DNA of 64,000 nt from Sphingomonas sp. OK281 (GTDB lineage: Bacteria; Pseudomonadota; Alphaproteobacteria; Sphingomonadales; Sphingomonadaceae): positions 186,001 to 250,000 of the forward strand of contig NZ_FOVZ01000001.1 of NCBI RefSeq assembly GCF_900115295.1, read 5' to 3'. The first letter of the stretch is position 1; the number at the start of each line of letters is the position of its first letter. Position numbers and translations under genes: made by a program. Below are positions 37,288 to 46,059 of this stretch, in pieces. The notes beneath the pieces are model-generated. The model was not told where the DNA came from. It searched no databases and was given only the letters and a program-made list of their open reading frames with translations.

Positions 37288-38652
37288 ATGGCATCCGCAG
37301 CCGACCAGATGGCGCAAAGCATCAGCCTTTCGAAATTCGCGAAGGCGACCGACCTCAAGAAGCGGTTGTGGTTCACGATCGGTGCGCTGATCATTTTCCG
37401 CCTGCTCAGCTATGTCCCGCTGCCGGGTGTCGACCCGACCGCGCTCGGCCTGCTCTCGCAGCAGACGCAGGGCGGCGTGCTCGATTTCTTCAACACCTTC
37501 TCGGGTGGTTCGCTCAGCCGCATGTCGCTGATCGCGCTCGGCGTGATGCCCTACATCACCGCCTCGATCGTGGTGCAGCTCGCGACCTCGCTGTCGCCGA
37601 CGCTCGCCGCCATCAAGAAGGACGGTGAATCGGGTCGCAAGCGTCTCAACCAGTATACGCGCTACGGCACCGTCGGCCTGACCGCGGTGCAGGGCTATTT
37701 CATCGCCGTCGGCCTTGAGACGCTCGGCGCGGCACAGGGCATCCAGGCAGTCATCGAGCCCGGCATGATGTTCCGCGTCGCCGCGGTCATCTCGCTGATC
37801 GGCGGTACGATGTTCCTGATGTGGCTCGGCGAGCAGATCACCAGCCGCGGCATCGGCAACGGCGTCTCGCTGATCATCATGGCCGGCATCGTCGCGCATC
37901 TCCCCGTCACGCTGGTCAACCTGCTCGAAGGCGGCCGCTCGGGCTCGCTCGACCCGATCAAGCTTATCGGCATCGTCGTCGCGGTGGTCGTGCTGATCCT
38001 CTTCATCTGCTTCATGGAGCGCGCGCAGCGCCGCATCCTGATCCAGTATCCCAAGCGCCAGACGCAGCGCGGCATGCAGGCCGATCGCAGCCATCTCCCG
38101 CTGAAGATCAACACTGCCGGCGTGATCCCGCCGATCTTCGCGTCGTCGCTGCTGCTGATGCCGCTGACGATCTCGCAGTTCGCCGGTCAGCGCGTCGCGG
38201 GTGAGTCGAAGTGGGGTGACTTCATCATCACGCTCAACCAGTACCTGCAGCACGGCAGCCCTGTGTACATGCTGCTGTACGGCGCCGGCATCATCTTCTT
38301 CTCGTTCTTCTACACCGCGGTCGTCTTCAACCCCGAGGAAACCGCTGACAACCTGAAGCGCAATGGCGGGTTCATCCCCGGCATCCGCCCAGGCAAGAAC
38401 ACCGAGAATTACTTCGATTACGTGCTGACGCGCATCACCGTGATCGGTGCGGCGTATCTGACGATCATCTGCCTGTTGCCCGAATATCTGGTGACCGCGT
38501 TGCAGATCCCGTTCTACCTCGGTGGCACCAGCCTGCTGATCGTCGTCAACGTCACGATGGACACGGTGACCCAGATCCAGTCGCACCTGCTGGCGCATCA
38601 GTATGGCGACCTGATCAAGAAGGCGAAGCTCAAGGGCAATCGACTTCGTTAA
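37288..38652 (+). CDS. secY: Preprotein translocase subunit SecY
   Basis: A 454-residue SecY with ten transmembrane helices that forms the protein-conducting channel. Conserved parts include SRMSLIALGVMPYITASIVV, GNGVSLIIMAGIVAHLP, the cytosolic GMQADRSHLPLKINTAGVIP loop and TADNLKRNGGFIPGIRPGK. It starts at ATG 37288, 278 bases after rplO, so it probably has its own promoter between the terminator and the gene. adk follows by 52 bases. Confidence 0.98.
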   Translation: MASAADQMAQSISLSKFAKATDLKKRLWFTIGALIIFRLLSYVPLPGVDPTALGLLSQQTQGGVLDFFNTFSGGSLSRMSLIALGVMPYITASIVVQLATSLSPTLAAIKKDGESGRKRLNQYTRYGTVGLTAVQGYFIAVGLETLGAAQGIQAVIEPGMMFRVAAVISLIGGTMFLMWLGEQITSRGIGNGVSLIIMAGIVAHLPVTLVNLLEGGRSGSLDPIKLIGIVVAVVVLILFICFMERAQRRILIQYPKRQTQRGMQADRSHLPLKINTAGVIPPIFASSLLLMPLTISQFAGQRVAGESKWGDFIITLNQYLQHGSPVYMLLYGAGIIFFSFFYTAVVFNPEETADNLKRNGGFIPGIRPGKNTENYFDYVLTRITVIGAAYLTIICLLPEYLVTALQIPFYLGGTSLLIVVNVTMDTVTQIQSHLLAHQYGDLIKKAKLKGNRLR

Positions 38653-38704
38653 GCTGCGGGTCTAACCCGGTTTAATTCCTGCACGAACGAGGGGAGTGCG
38701 TTTC

Positions 38705-39355
38705 GTGAATATCATCCTTCTTGGACCGCCCGGCGCGGGCAAGGGCACCCAAGCCGCCACGCTGGTCAGCGAGCGTGGCATGGTGCAGCTTTCGACCGGT
38801 GACATGCTGCGTGCAGCGGTCGCCGCCGGAACGCCGGTCGGTCTCCAGGCGAAGTCGGTCATGGAATCCGGCGGTCTCGTGTCTGACGAGATCGTGTCGG
38901 GCATCATCGGCGAGCGTCTCGATCAGCCGGACACGGCGAACGGCGTCATCTTCGACGGCTATCCGCGTACGGCCGCTCAAGCCGAAGCGCTCGACGGTCT
39001 GCTCGCGGATCGTGGTCGCACGCTCGACTACGTCATCGAACTCGGCGTCGACGAAGCCGCGCTGATCGATCGCGTCGTCGGCCGCTACACCTGCGCCAAG
39101 TGCGGCACGGGCTATCACGATCGCTACAAGAAGCCGGTCGTGGCGGGCGTCTGCGACGTCTGCGGCTCGACCGAGTTCAAGCGTCGTCCCGACGACAACG
39201 CGGAAACGGTCCACAACCGCATGGCCGAATACCGCGCGAAGACGGCACCGATCCTGCCGATTTACGACGCACGGGGCCTAGTTCACCGCGTCGACGGGAT
39301 GGCCGACATCGCGCATGTCGGTGCCGCGATCGCTGCGATCCTCGACAAAAGGTAA
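38705..39355 (+). CDS. adk: Adenylate kinase, zinc-type
   Basis: A 216-residue adenylate kinase (ATP + AMP to 2 ADP). The P-loop GPPGAGKGT, the FDGYPRT NMP-binding segment and a LID with four cysteines (TCAKCG and CDVCG) for structural zinc are present. I use the GTG at 38705, eight bases past GAGGGGAG; an in-frame GTG at 38696 is too close to that site. rpsM-rpsK-rpoA would normally follow and do not here. Confidence 0.98.
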   Translation: MNIILLGPPGAGKGTQAATLVSERGMVQLSTGDMLRAAVAAGTPVGLQAKSVMESGGLVSDEIVSGIIGERLDQPDTANGVIFDGYPRTAAQAEALDGLLADRGRTLDYVIELGVDEAALIDRVVGRYTCAKCGTGYHDRYKKPVVAGVCDVCGSTEFKRRPDDNAETVHNRMAEYRAKTAPILPIYDARGLVHRVDGMADIAHVGAAIAAILDKR

Positions 39356-39410
39356 GCGTGTTCCGCCGGGGGGAGGGGACCAATCTGGGTCCCCACCCTT
39401 ACACCCTTTC

Positions 39411-39519
39411 CGTCATCCCGGCGAACGCCGGGACCCACGGATACGGCGGACCAGGCGATAGCGAACAACCACTACACACTCCGCAACCATGGGTCCCGGC
39501 GTTCGCCGAGATGACGGGG
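39411..39519. repeat. Inverted repeat, family D
   Basis: CGTCATCCCGGCGAACGCCG then GGACCCA, and inverted TGGGTCCCGGCGTTCGCCGA then GATGACGGG, are complementary arms about 55 bases apart. It is the clearest copy of family D. Confidence 0.88.
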
Positions 39520-39708
39520 TAGGGGTTGGGGTTGGGTAGATTTTTGGGACGGTTTCGTATTGCGCCCCACAACAATATCAACATGACGAAATTGTCACCC
39601 CTCGGTCATCGCCCTGACCTCCGCCCGATCCTAGAACGAACACGTGGCCAGCAACGGCCGCATGAGTTTCCAGAGATCGGTGCCCGTCACTCCCGGGGGT
39701 ACCGTGGG

Positions 39709-39748
39709 GGCCGGCGGGAAGGGTTCTTTCCGCCGGCCTTTCCGTTTA
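39709..39748 (+). terminator. Terminator-like hairpin in front of the response regulator
   Basis: GGCCGGCGGGA/TCCGCCGGCC stem with a short loop is followed by TTTCCGTTT and lies only 13-50 bases upstream of the response-regulator ATG. Either it ends the adk transcript and the regulator promoter lies beyond it, or it is an attenuator in the regulator leader. The region 39520-39708 has no gene. Confidence 0.6.
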
Positions 39749-39760
39749 TAAGGGCAGGAG

Positions 39761-40492
39761 ATGGTGACCGAAATCGGTGGCAGGGAAGGTGATACCGCGT
39801 TGAGCCGCAAGATCCTGATCGTCGAGGACGACGCCTCGACATCCGCCTATCTTGCCAAGGGCCTGGCTGAGGCCGGCCATGCAATCGAAGCCTGTGCAGA
39901 CGGCCGCGACGGCCTGTTCCTCGCCAGCGAGGGCATCTTCGACCTCATCATCGCGGATCGCATGCTGCCGGGCCTCGACGGTTTGTCGATGGTCAGCGCG
40001 ATTCGTGCTGCCGGTATCGCCACGCCCGTCCTGATCCTGTCCGCACTCGCCGCCGTCGACGACCGCGTCGATGGCCTCAAGGCCGGCGCTGACGATTATC
40101 TGTGCAAGCCCTTCTCGTTCGCCGAACTGTCCGCACGGATCGAGGCCATGCTCCGCCGCTCCGACCGTGCCGCGACCGAACCGCAAAAGACGAAGCTCTC
40201 CGTCGGTGATCTTGAAATTGATCTGCTCGCGCGCGCGGTATCGCGTGCCGGCCGCTCGATCCCGCTCGGCGCCCGCGAGTTCAATTTGCTTGAGTTCCTT
40301 GCCCGTCATGCCGGCCAGGTCGTGACCCGCACGATGATGCTCGAGAAGATCTGGAACTATCACTTCGACCCGGGCTCGAATGTCGTCGACGTCCATATCG
40401 GTCGTCTCCGTCGCAAGCTTGAGGAAGGGTTCCCGACGCCGATCCTCCATACGGTCCGCGGCGCAGGCTATCGACTCGCCGTAGAAGGGTGA
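39761..40492 (+). CDS. OmpR/PhoB-family response regulator
   Basis: A 243-residue response regulator. Receiver domain (residues ~15-130): acidic pair in VEDD, phosphate acceptor D66 in IADRMLPG, conserved K116 in CKPF. The DNA-binding winged helix (about 145-243) ends in TVRGAGYRL. An alternative TTG start at 39800, preceded by GGGAAGG, would begin directly at the receiver and be 230 residues; the ATG at 39761 is next to GGCAGGAG. It overlaps the kinase gene (GTGA), so the two are coupled. Signal unknown. Confidence 0.92.
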   Translation: MVTEIGGREGDTALSRKILIVEDDASTSAYLAKGLAEAGHAIEACADGRDGLFLASEGIFDLIIADRMLPGLDGLSMVSAIRAAGIATPVLILSALAAVDDRVDGLKAGADDYLCKPFSFAELSARIEAMLRRSDRAATEPQKTKLSVGDLEIDLLARAVSRAGRSIPLGAREFNLLEFLARHAGQVVTRTMMLEKIWNYHFDPGSNVVDVHIGRLRRKLEEGFPTPILHTVRGAGYRLAVEG

Positions 40493-41835
40493 TTCGCCTT
40501 TCGGTAACAGCCCGAATCGCGTTGCTCTCGATCGCGCTGGCGCTGATCTCCAATCTCGCGCTGGTCGGTTTCGTCTGGAAGACCACCAGCGCGGATGCGA
40601 TCGACGCGATCCGGCGAGAGACCACCGAGCAGTCTGAAGCTCTGCGCGCGGTTTGGCGTAGTGGCGGTCTCCCCGCGATCCGCCAGGCGATCGACAGCGC
40701 GGTCGTGCCCGGCGACGTTTCGCTCGTCCTCGCCGTGGTCGACCCGAAGGGCAGGGCGGTCGTCGGGATCGCGCCAGAACGCCTAGCGGTCCCGCTTCGG
40801 ATTACCCAATTCCGGATCGCGCGGTTGGGCGCGGACGAACTGTGGTCCGCGCGCGAGACCGGGTACGCGTTGCACCCGCTTGGAAGCTACTGGCTCCTGA
40901 CCGGTCGCAATCTCGATCTGATTGCGGCGGAGGAACGTGCGATCGAACGGGCGCTGGCGGTGGCGGTGTTCCTGTCGCTAGCTCTTGGCGTGGTCGGCGG
41001 CCTCGTCCTCACGCGCTACGTGAGCCGCCGGCTTGACGGTATCGCAAAGGCTATCGAGGCGGCGGGTGAGGGTGATCTGTCTCGGCGAGTCGGCATGACC
41101 GCAGGCGGGGGTGATGCGTTCGATCGTCTCGCTGCACGGCTCAACGTCATGCTCGGCAAGCTCGAGGGCGTGATGGCCGAACTGCGGATCGTCACCGATA
41201 GTCTGGCGCACGACCTGCGCTCGCCGCTCGCGCGCCTGCGTACCAAGACGGAGCAGGCGGTCCTGATCGCCGATCCTGACGCCCGGGAAGCGGCGCTCGG
41301 AGGGCTACTTGTCGAGACCGACCTCGTCATGCGCATGCTGACGATGGTGATCGAGATCAGCCGCTCTGGCTCGGTGTCGCGCGACCGCTTTATCGAGGTC
41401 TCGCCCGCGAATCTACTGGAGGAGATCGGCGAACTCTACGCCCCGGTCGCGGAGGATGCTGGTCTCGTCTTCACGATCGCGATCGACGACCGCCCGCCGC
41501 CGATGAAGCTCCACCGCGAGCTGATCAGCCAGGCGATCACCAACCTGATCGACAACGCGCTCCGTCACGGCGCCGGCGGTGGCGAAGTCACGCTAAGGAT
41601 CGTCCACCGCACCGGCGGCGTCGCGATCCAGGTCGAGGACCGCGGCCCCGGCATTGCCGCCGCTGACCGCGCGCAGGCGTTGAAGCGCTTCGGCCGCCTC
41701 GACAGCGCCCGCTCGACCCCAGGCGCAGGACTCGGCATGGCCCTGATCGAGGCGGTGGCGCGGCTCCACGACGGTCATTTCGAACTGGCCGACAACGCGC
41801 CGGGCTTGGTCGCACGCATAGTCCTCCCAGTCTGA
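40489..41835 (+). CDS. Sensor histidine kinase, partner of the upstream regulator
   Basis: A 448-residue histidine kinase. Two membrane helices (about residues 10-32 and 155-177) bracket a periplasmic sensor of about 120 residues; a HAMP linker follows (VSRRLDGIAKAIEAAGEGDL), then the H-box LAHDLRSPLARLR and a HATPase_c domain with NLIDNALRHG, VEDRGPGIA and GAGLGMALI. Start is GTG 40489, overlapping the regulator stop as GTGA. Domain pattern is that of the EnvZ-like group; the sensed signal is unknown. Confidence 0.93.
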   Translation: MIRLSVTARIALLSIALALISNLALVGFVWKTTSADAIDAIRRETTEQSEALRAVWRSGGLPAIRQAIDSAVVPGDVSLVLAVVDPKGRAVVGIAPERLAVPLRITQFRIARLGADELWSARETGYALHPLGSYWLLTGRNLDLIAAEERAIERALAVAVFLSLALGVVGGLVLTRYVSRRLDGIAKAIEAAGEGDLSRRVGMTAGGGDAFDRLAARLNVMLGKLEGVMAELRIVTDSLAHDLRSPLARLRTKTEQAVLIADPDAREAALGGLLVETDLVMRMLTMVIEISRSGSVSRDRFIEVSPANLLEEIGELYAPVAEDAGLVFTIAIDDRPPPMKLHRELISQAITNLIDNALRHGAGGGEVTLRIVHRTGGVAIQVEDRGPGIAAADRAQALKRFGRLDSARSTPGAGLGMALIEAVARLHDGHFELADNAPGLVARIVLPV

Positions 41836-41958
41836 TCCTCCCCCGCAAGGAGGAGGTGGCTGGCGCTTGCCAGACGGACGGGGAGGTAAGGGCAACCTCG
41901 GTTCCGTGTCCTCCCCCTCCGTCGCGACGCGCCACCTCCCCCTGGCGGGGGAGGATTG
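41834..41958. repeat. Palindromic repeat element, family A (two arms)
   Basis: GATCCTCCCCCGCAAGGAGG with TGGCGCTTGCCAGACGG, and right arm CCCCTCCGTCGCGACGC then CCACCTCCCCCTGGCGGGGG. It begins next to the histidine kinase stop and runs to 41958. Confidence 0.88.
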
Positions 41959-42007
41959 TAAGCCGCAATCGGTTGACCGGAACCGCCTCCCCGGCGAGAC
42001 CGTGCCC

Positions 42008-43267
42008 ATGACGACGCTAGCTTCCCATCGCCGCATCCTCGCCGCCAGCCTGGTCGGCACTGCGGTCGAGTTCTACGATTTCTACATCTACGCGACCGCT
42101 GCTGCGCTGGTGTTCGGGCCGCTGTTCTTCTCGGGCCAGTCCGCCTCGGCGCAGTTGTTGCTGAGCTATGCCACGTTCGGATTGGCCTTCGTCGCTCGCC
42201 CGGTAGGCGCGATTGTGTTCGGGCATTTCGGCGATCGGATCGGGCGTAAGTCCACCCTCGTTGCATCGCTGTTGCTGATGGGCGGATCGACCGTCGGTAT
42301 CGCCTTCTTGCCAACCTATGCGCAGGTCGGCTGGATCGCGCCTGCGCTGCTGTGCCTGATGCGGCTGGGGCAGGGACTAGGGCTGGGTGGCGAATGGGGC
42401 GGGGCGGCGTTGCTCGCGGTCGAGAACGCGCCGGCGCACCGCAGGAACACCTGGGGCATGTTCCCGCCGCTCGGTGCACCGGTCGGCTTCCTCGCCGCCA
42501 ACGGGCTGTTCCTGATCATCGGACTCGTGCTCGACGAAGCGCAGTTCATCGCCTGGGGCTGGCGCATCCCGTTCCTGCTCAGCGCGATCCTCGTCGGGCT
42601 CGGCCTGTGGGTGCGCCTCAAGCTGACCGAGACGCCCGCTTTCCTCGAGGCGGAGGCCACCGAGGCGCTCCCCAAGGTGCCGATTGCGACGCTCCTGACG
42701 CAGCATCTCCGCGCGACGCTAGCGGGCACGTTCGGGGTTATCGCATGCTTCGCGCTGTTCTACCTCGCGACCGCCTTCGCGCTTGGTTACGGCACCAAGA
42801 CGCTCGGCTATTCGCGCGAGGCTTTCCTCGGCGTCGAACTCGTCGCGATCTGGTTCCTCGCGGGCGGCGTGATCGTGGCCAGCGTGCTCGCGGACCGGCA
42901 TTCCGCGGCGCGGATGCTCGCTATCGGGTTTGCCGGGTGCATCGGCGTCGGCGCACTGATGGGGCCCATGCTGGGCTCCGGATCGCTGTTCACGGTGTGG
43001 CTGTGGCTTTCGGGGGCGCTGTTCGTGATGGGGTTCGCCTACGGCCCGCTCGGTGGCTGGCTGCCGAGCCTGTTTCCGGCGGGGGTGCGCTACACCGGCG
43101 TGTCGATGACGTTCAACCTTGGCGGCGTGCTGGGCGGTGCGCTGGCGCCGATCGTCGCGGAGGCGTTGGCCCCGCATGGGTTGTGGCTGGTCGGCGGGTA
43201 TCTGATGGCGGCCGGGGTGCTGAGCCTTGGGGGGCTGCGGATCCTCGGCCGCACGACCGACAGGTAG
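42008..43267 (+). CDS. MFS transporter, metabolite:H+ symporter (MHS) type
   Basis: A 419-residue, 12-helix transporter of the MHS subfamily (ShiA/ProP/YhjE relatives). It starts with SLVGTAVEFYDFYIYATAAA and has the MFS signature GHFGDRIGRK between helices 2 and 3 and AYGPLGGWLPSLFPAGVRYTG. Its substrate (an organic acid or amino acid) cannot be told. I start at ATG 42008, which gives a family-like N-terminus; an upstream in-frame ATG at 41867 lies inside the palindromic repeat and is not credible. Confidence 0.9.
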   Translation: MTTLASHRRILAASLVGTAVEFYDFYIYATAAALVFGPLFFSGQSASAQLLLSYATFGLAFVARPVGAIVFGHFGDRIGRKSTLVASLLLMGGSTVGIAFLPTYAQVGWIAPALLCLMRLGQGLGLGGEWGGAALLAVENAPAHRRNTWGMFPPLGAPVGFLAANGLFLIIGLVLDEAQFIAWGWRIPFLLSAILVGLGLWVRLKLTETPAFLEAEATEALPKVPIATLLTQHLRATLAGTFGVIACFALFYLATAFALGYGTKTLGYSREAFLGVELVAIWFLAGGVIVASVLADRHSAARMLAIGFAGCIGVGALMGPMLGSGSLFTVWLWLSGALFVMGFAYGPLGGWLPSLFPAGVRYTGVSMTFNLGGVLGGALAPIVAEALAPHGLWLVGGYLMAAGVLSLGGLRILGRTTDR

Positions 43268-43269
43268 AA

Positions 43270-43299
43270 TGCTCTCCCGCCTTCGCGGGAGAGCACTCT
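43270..43299. terminator. Family E hairpin acting as terminator between MFS and rsmD
   Basis: GCTCTCCCGC/GCGGGAGAGC with loop CTTC, followed by ACTCTTTT. It lies exactly between the two convergent genes (stops at 43267 and 43301) and is a short form of repeat family E. Confidence 0.75.
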
Positions 43300-43300
43300 T

Positions 43301-43843
43301 TTACGCCGACACTGGCCGCAACAGCGTCAGCCGCGCCTTGCCGTGCACGCGCGTGGCGTCGACCTCGAAGCCGGCCAGTTCGACGACCTCGGCCTTTGCC
43401 GTCTCCAGGCTGATCCACGTCGCCGGCCCGACCCAACCCAGTCGCGACAGCTTGTCGAGCGCGACCAGTCCGGCGCCGGTGTTGTAGGGCGGATCCATCA
43501 GGATCACGTCGAGCGGCGCCGGTGCGGGCCCGAGCGCCATCACCGACGTCGCGCGGACATCGCCGCGGATCTCCAGCTTGGCGAGGTTGGCCTTGAGCGC
43601 GTCGACCGCCAGCTTGTCCGATTCGACGAACATGCACGTCGCTGCGCCGCGCGAGAGCGCTTCGATGCCAAGCGCACCCGAGCCCGCGAACAGATCGGCG
43701 ACCGCCAGCCCCTCGAAGCTGCCAACCCGACTGGTCAGCATCGAGAACAACGTCTCGCGCATCCGGTCAGCGGTGGGACGGGTGGAGTCCCCCTTGGGCG
43801 CAACGATTGGGCGACCGCGCCATTGGCCTGCGATGATACGCAT
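43301..43843 (-). CDS. rsmD: 16S rRNA (guanine966-N2)-methyltransferase
   Basis: A 180-residue RsmD that methylates G966 of 16S rRNA. It begins MRIIAGQWRGRPIVAP, has the SAM motif ADLFAGSGALGIEALSRGA and the catalytic motif DPPYN (in ILMDPPYNTG). Its ATG overlaps the upstream gene stop by one base (TGATG). Confidence 0.96.
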   Translation of the reverse strand: MRIIAGQWRGRPIVAPKGDSTRPTADRMRETLFSMLTSRVGSFEGLAVADLFAGSGALGIEALSRGAATCMFVESDKLAVDALKANLAKLEIRGDVRATSVMALGPAPAPLDVILMDPPYNTGAGLVALDKLSRLGWVGPATWISLETAKAEVVELAGFEVDATRVHGKARLTLLRPVSA

Positions 43844-45423
43844 CAGCGCTTCCCTCCACGTGGTGCACGGGGCGGATGACCGCGCCCTCCCGACGGACCC
43901 TTGCCCGGTGCCGTAGGACGACTGCCTCGTTCAGGCCGCGCCGGACCCTCCGATCGCACCGGCCGCGGCTCGGCACCCGGACGCCCGCTGGCACTCCGCG
44001 CCGCGCGCTTGTCGAGTGAACTGCGCCCCCGCGAATCGTCCGCCTGCGGACGGAAGCCCCGCGGCTGTTCCTGACGCTGCACCGTAGCGCCCGCACCGAC
44101 ACGCGACGGCGCAGCGCGCTCCCGCGGTGGCTTGGCGGCGCGGAAATGCTTGATCTTGGGGTTCGTGCTCAGCTCCTCGCCGCGATCCGCACGCTCCTGC
44201 CGCACATACGGCTTCGAGGTCTCGCCACTCATCGGCCGGGCGTGATGCGTCCCGGTCGGCCGCGCGGCGTTGCGTGTATCGGGCCGCGCCCAGGGATCGT
44301 TGACGTCGCCGCGCTGCATTGCCGCGGTCGGACGAATCCGCTCCGGACGTGCCGTTCGCGAAGGCCGATCGGTCGGTACCACGCCGCTCGAAAAGCCAGA
44401 GCTTGCAGGTGCAGCATACGGACTGCGAACCGGTGTACGCGCACCGGCAGCAGGCCGCGCCCCCGAAACCGGACGCGCACCCGGTGCCGGTCGTGCCGTC
44501 GGCGCAGGCCGCGGCGCATTGCTGCCGCGCTGGCTCGACCGCGCACCGATCCCGGCTCCCGCACCGGCGCTCGCACTAATCCCGATATTCGCGCGCGCGC
44601 CCGGACCCTCGGGCCGCCCCTTCGCGAGTTCCTTCTGGAACGCGACGACGTCGTGCTGCAGCACCTCGCCGATCTGCCCCGGCGGCAGGTCGCCGAGCAC
44701 GAACGGACCATAACGCGTCCGGATCAGCCGCGAGACCTGCAACCCGAGATGCTCCAGCACGCGACGGACTTCGCGGTTCTTTCCCTCGGTCAGGATCATT
44801 TCGATCCAGACGTTGGCGCCAGTGCGACGCTCGATATTCGCGTTGATCGAGCCATACCGGACGCCTTCGATCTCGATACCCTCGATCAGTTCCTCGAGCT
44901 GCGGCTGCGTAATGTTGCCATACGCACGGGCACGATAGGCACGCTCGACGCCGGTCGCGGGCAGTTCGAGCTGGCGCTTGAGGCCACCATCGGTGGTCAT
45001 CAGCAACAGCCCTTCGGTGTTGAGATCGAGCCGCCCGACCGGCACCAGCCGCGGCAGATCCTGCGGCAGGCGATCGTAAATCGTCGTGCGGCCGGCGGGA
45101 TCGCGCTCGGTGACGAGCAGCCCGGTCGGCTTGTGATACAGGAACAGCCGAGCCGAACTCGGAGCCTCGACCGGGTCGCCATCGACCGTCACGCCGTTGA
45201 GGTTGCGCAGGATCGTCGCCGGCGTGTCGAGAATGCTGCCGTTGAGCGCGACGCGGCCCTCGGCGATCATCCGCTCGATATCGCGGCGCGAGGCGATCCC
45301 GGCGCGCGCGAGCAGCTTGGCGATACGGTCGCCCTTGATCGGTGCGGCCGGCGTTTCGGGGGAGGTTGCGGGCGCGTCGTTCGACGGGCTGGCAGTCGGG
45401 TTATCGTCTTTTGAAGTCGTCAT
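43843..45423 (-). CDS. RluB-like rRNA pseudouridine synthase with long basic tail
   Basis: A 526-residue RsuA/RluB-family pseudouridine synthase. The first 30 residues are disordered, then an S4 domain (RIAKLLARAGIASRRDIERM), and the catalytic core with D in GRLDLNTEGLLL. Residues ~275-526 are a Pro/Arg/Ala/Gly-rich, strongly basic tail with no fold visible. RluB pseudouridylates 23S U2605; the tail may help rRNA binding. It precedes rsmD in an operon. Confidence 0.9.
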   Translation of the reverse strand: MTTSKDDNPTASPSNDAPATSPETPAAPIKGDRIAKLLARAGIASRRDIERMIAEGRVALNGSILDTPATILRNLNGVTVDGDPVEAPSSARLFLYHKPTGLLVTERDPAGRTTIYDRLPQDLPRLVPVGRLDLNTEGLLLMTTDGGLKRQLELPATGVERAYRARAYGNITQPQLEELIEGIEIEGVRYGSINANIERRTGANVWIEMILTEGKNREVRRVLEHLGLQVSRLIRTRYGPFVLGDLPPGQIGEVLQHDVVAFQKELAKGRPEGPGARANIGISASAGAGAGIGARSSQRGSNAPRPAPTARPAPGARPVSGARPAAGARTPVRSPYAAPASSGFSSGVVPTDRPSRTARPERIRPTAAMQRGDVNDPWARPDTRNAARPTGTHHARPMSGETSKPYVRQERADRGEELSTNPKIKHFRAAKPPRERAAPSRVGAGATVQRQEQPRGFRPQADDSRGRSSLDKRAARSASGRPGAEPRPVRSEGPARPERGSRPTAPGKGPSGGRGHPPRAPRGGKR

Positions 45424-45543
45424 GGCGCGGCTGATACTATGGATCGGCGTCCAGCGCGAAAATATTTGCGACCGTTCGCCCGCAAGCGCGTTAGGACACG
45501 CGAGCGTAACGATCCTTCGTGCGCATCCGGGGGTCTTTCGGCG

Positions 45544-45975
45544 ATGTTGTTCGGGAAGAAGAAGCGGCAGATCGTCCGGCTCCTCGTGGTCGAGGACGAA
45601 CCGCTGGTCGCGTTCGATACCGAATATTTTCTGACCGACGCAAAGTTCACGATCGTCGCGACGATCGACCGGGTCGCTGAGGCCTTGCCGATCCTGGCGA
45701 GCGACACGGTGATCGATCTGGTGCTCGTCGACGTGAACTTGGCGGACGGTTCAGGCATCGACGTAGCGCGCGCGGCACAGGCTCGCGGCGTCCCGGTGAT
45801 GTTCGTAACCGGAAGCTGCCCGGTCGAGGCGACCACGCTCGCCGCGGGCTGCATGGCCAAGCCCTATATGCCGCGCGACCTGATTGCGGCGATCGAGGCG
45901 ATCGAGGCAATGCTCGGTGGCCGCAAGCCGACACGCGTACCGTCTGGCTTCACGTTGTTTCCGCGGACGGCGTGA
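45544..45975 (+). CDS. Single-domain response regulator
   Basis: A 143-residue protein consisting of a receiver domain only: acidic pair in VVEDEP, phosphate acceptor D63 in LVLVDVNL, T in MFVTGS and K in MAKPYM. There is no output domain. Such CheY-like proteins act in phosphorelays or on other proteins. No kinase is adjacent, but an orphan OmpR pair lies 4 kb upstream. The Lys-rich N-terminus (GKKKRQ) is unusual. Confidence 0.88.
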   Translation: MLFGKKKRQIVRLLVVEDEPLVAFDTEYFLTDAKFTIVATIDRVAEALPILASDTVIDLVLVDVNLADGSGIDVARAAQARGVPVMFVTGSCPVEATTLAAGCMAKPYMPRDLIAAIEAIEAMLGGRKPTRVPSGFTLFPRTA

Positions 45976-46059
45976 CGTTTCCCCACGCTCCATCGCCTGA
46001 CGGGTAGCGCATCCACAATTTCCCGTTAGGGTCCGCGCAAGAGTGGGAGCGTAAGTGCG

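Noticed and set aside
37201..38598. 465-codon minus-strand frame opposite secY
   Set aside because: Antisense shadow; the hydrophilic product matches what is expected of a reversed membrane-protein gene.
41867..42007. N-terminal extension of the MFS gene
   Set aside because: The extra 47 codons are the translation of the family A repeat; the ATG at 42008 gives a family-like start.
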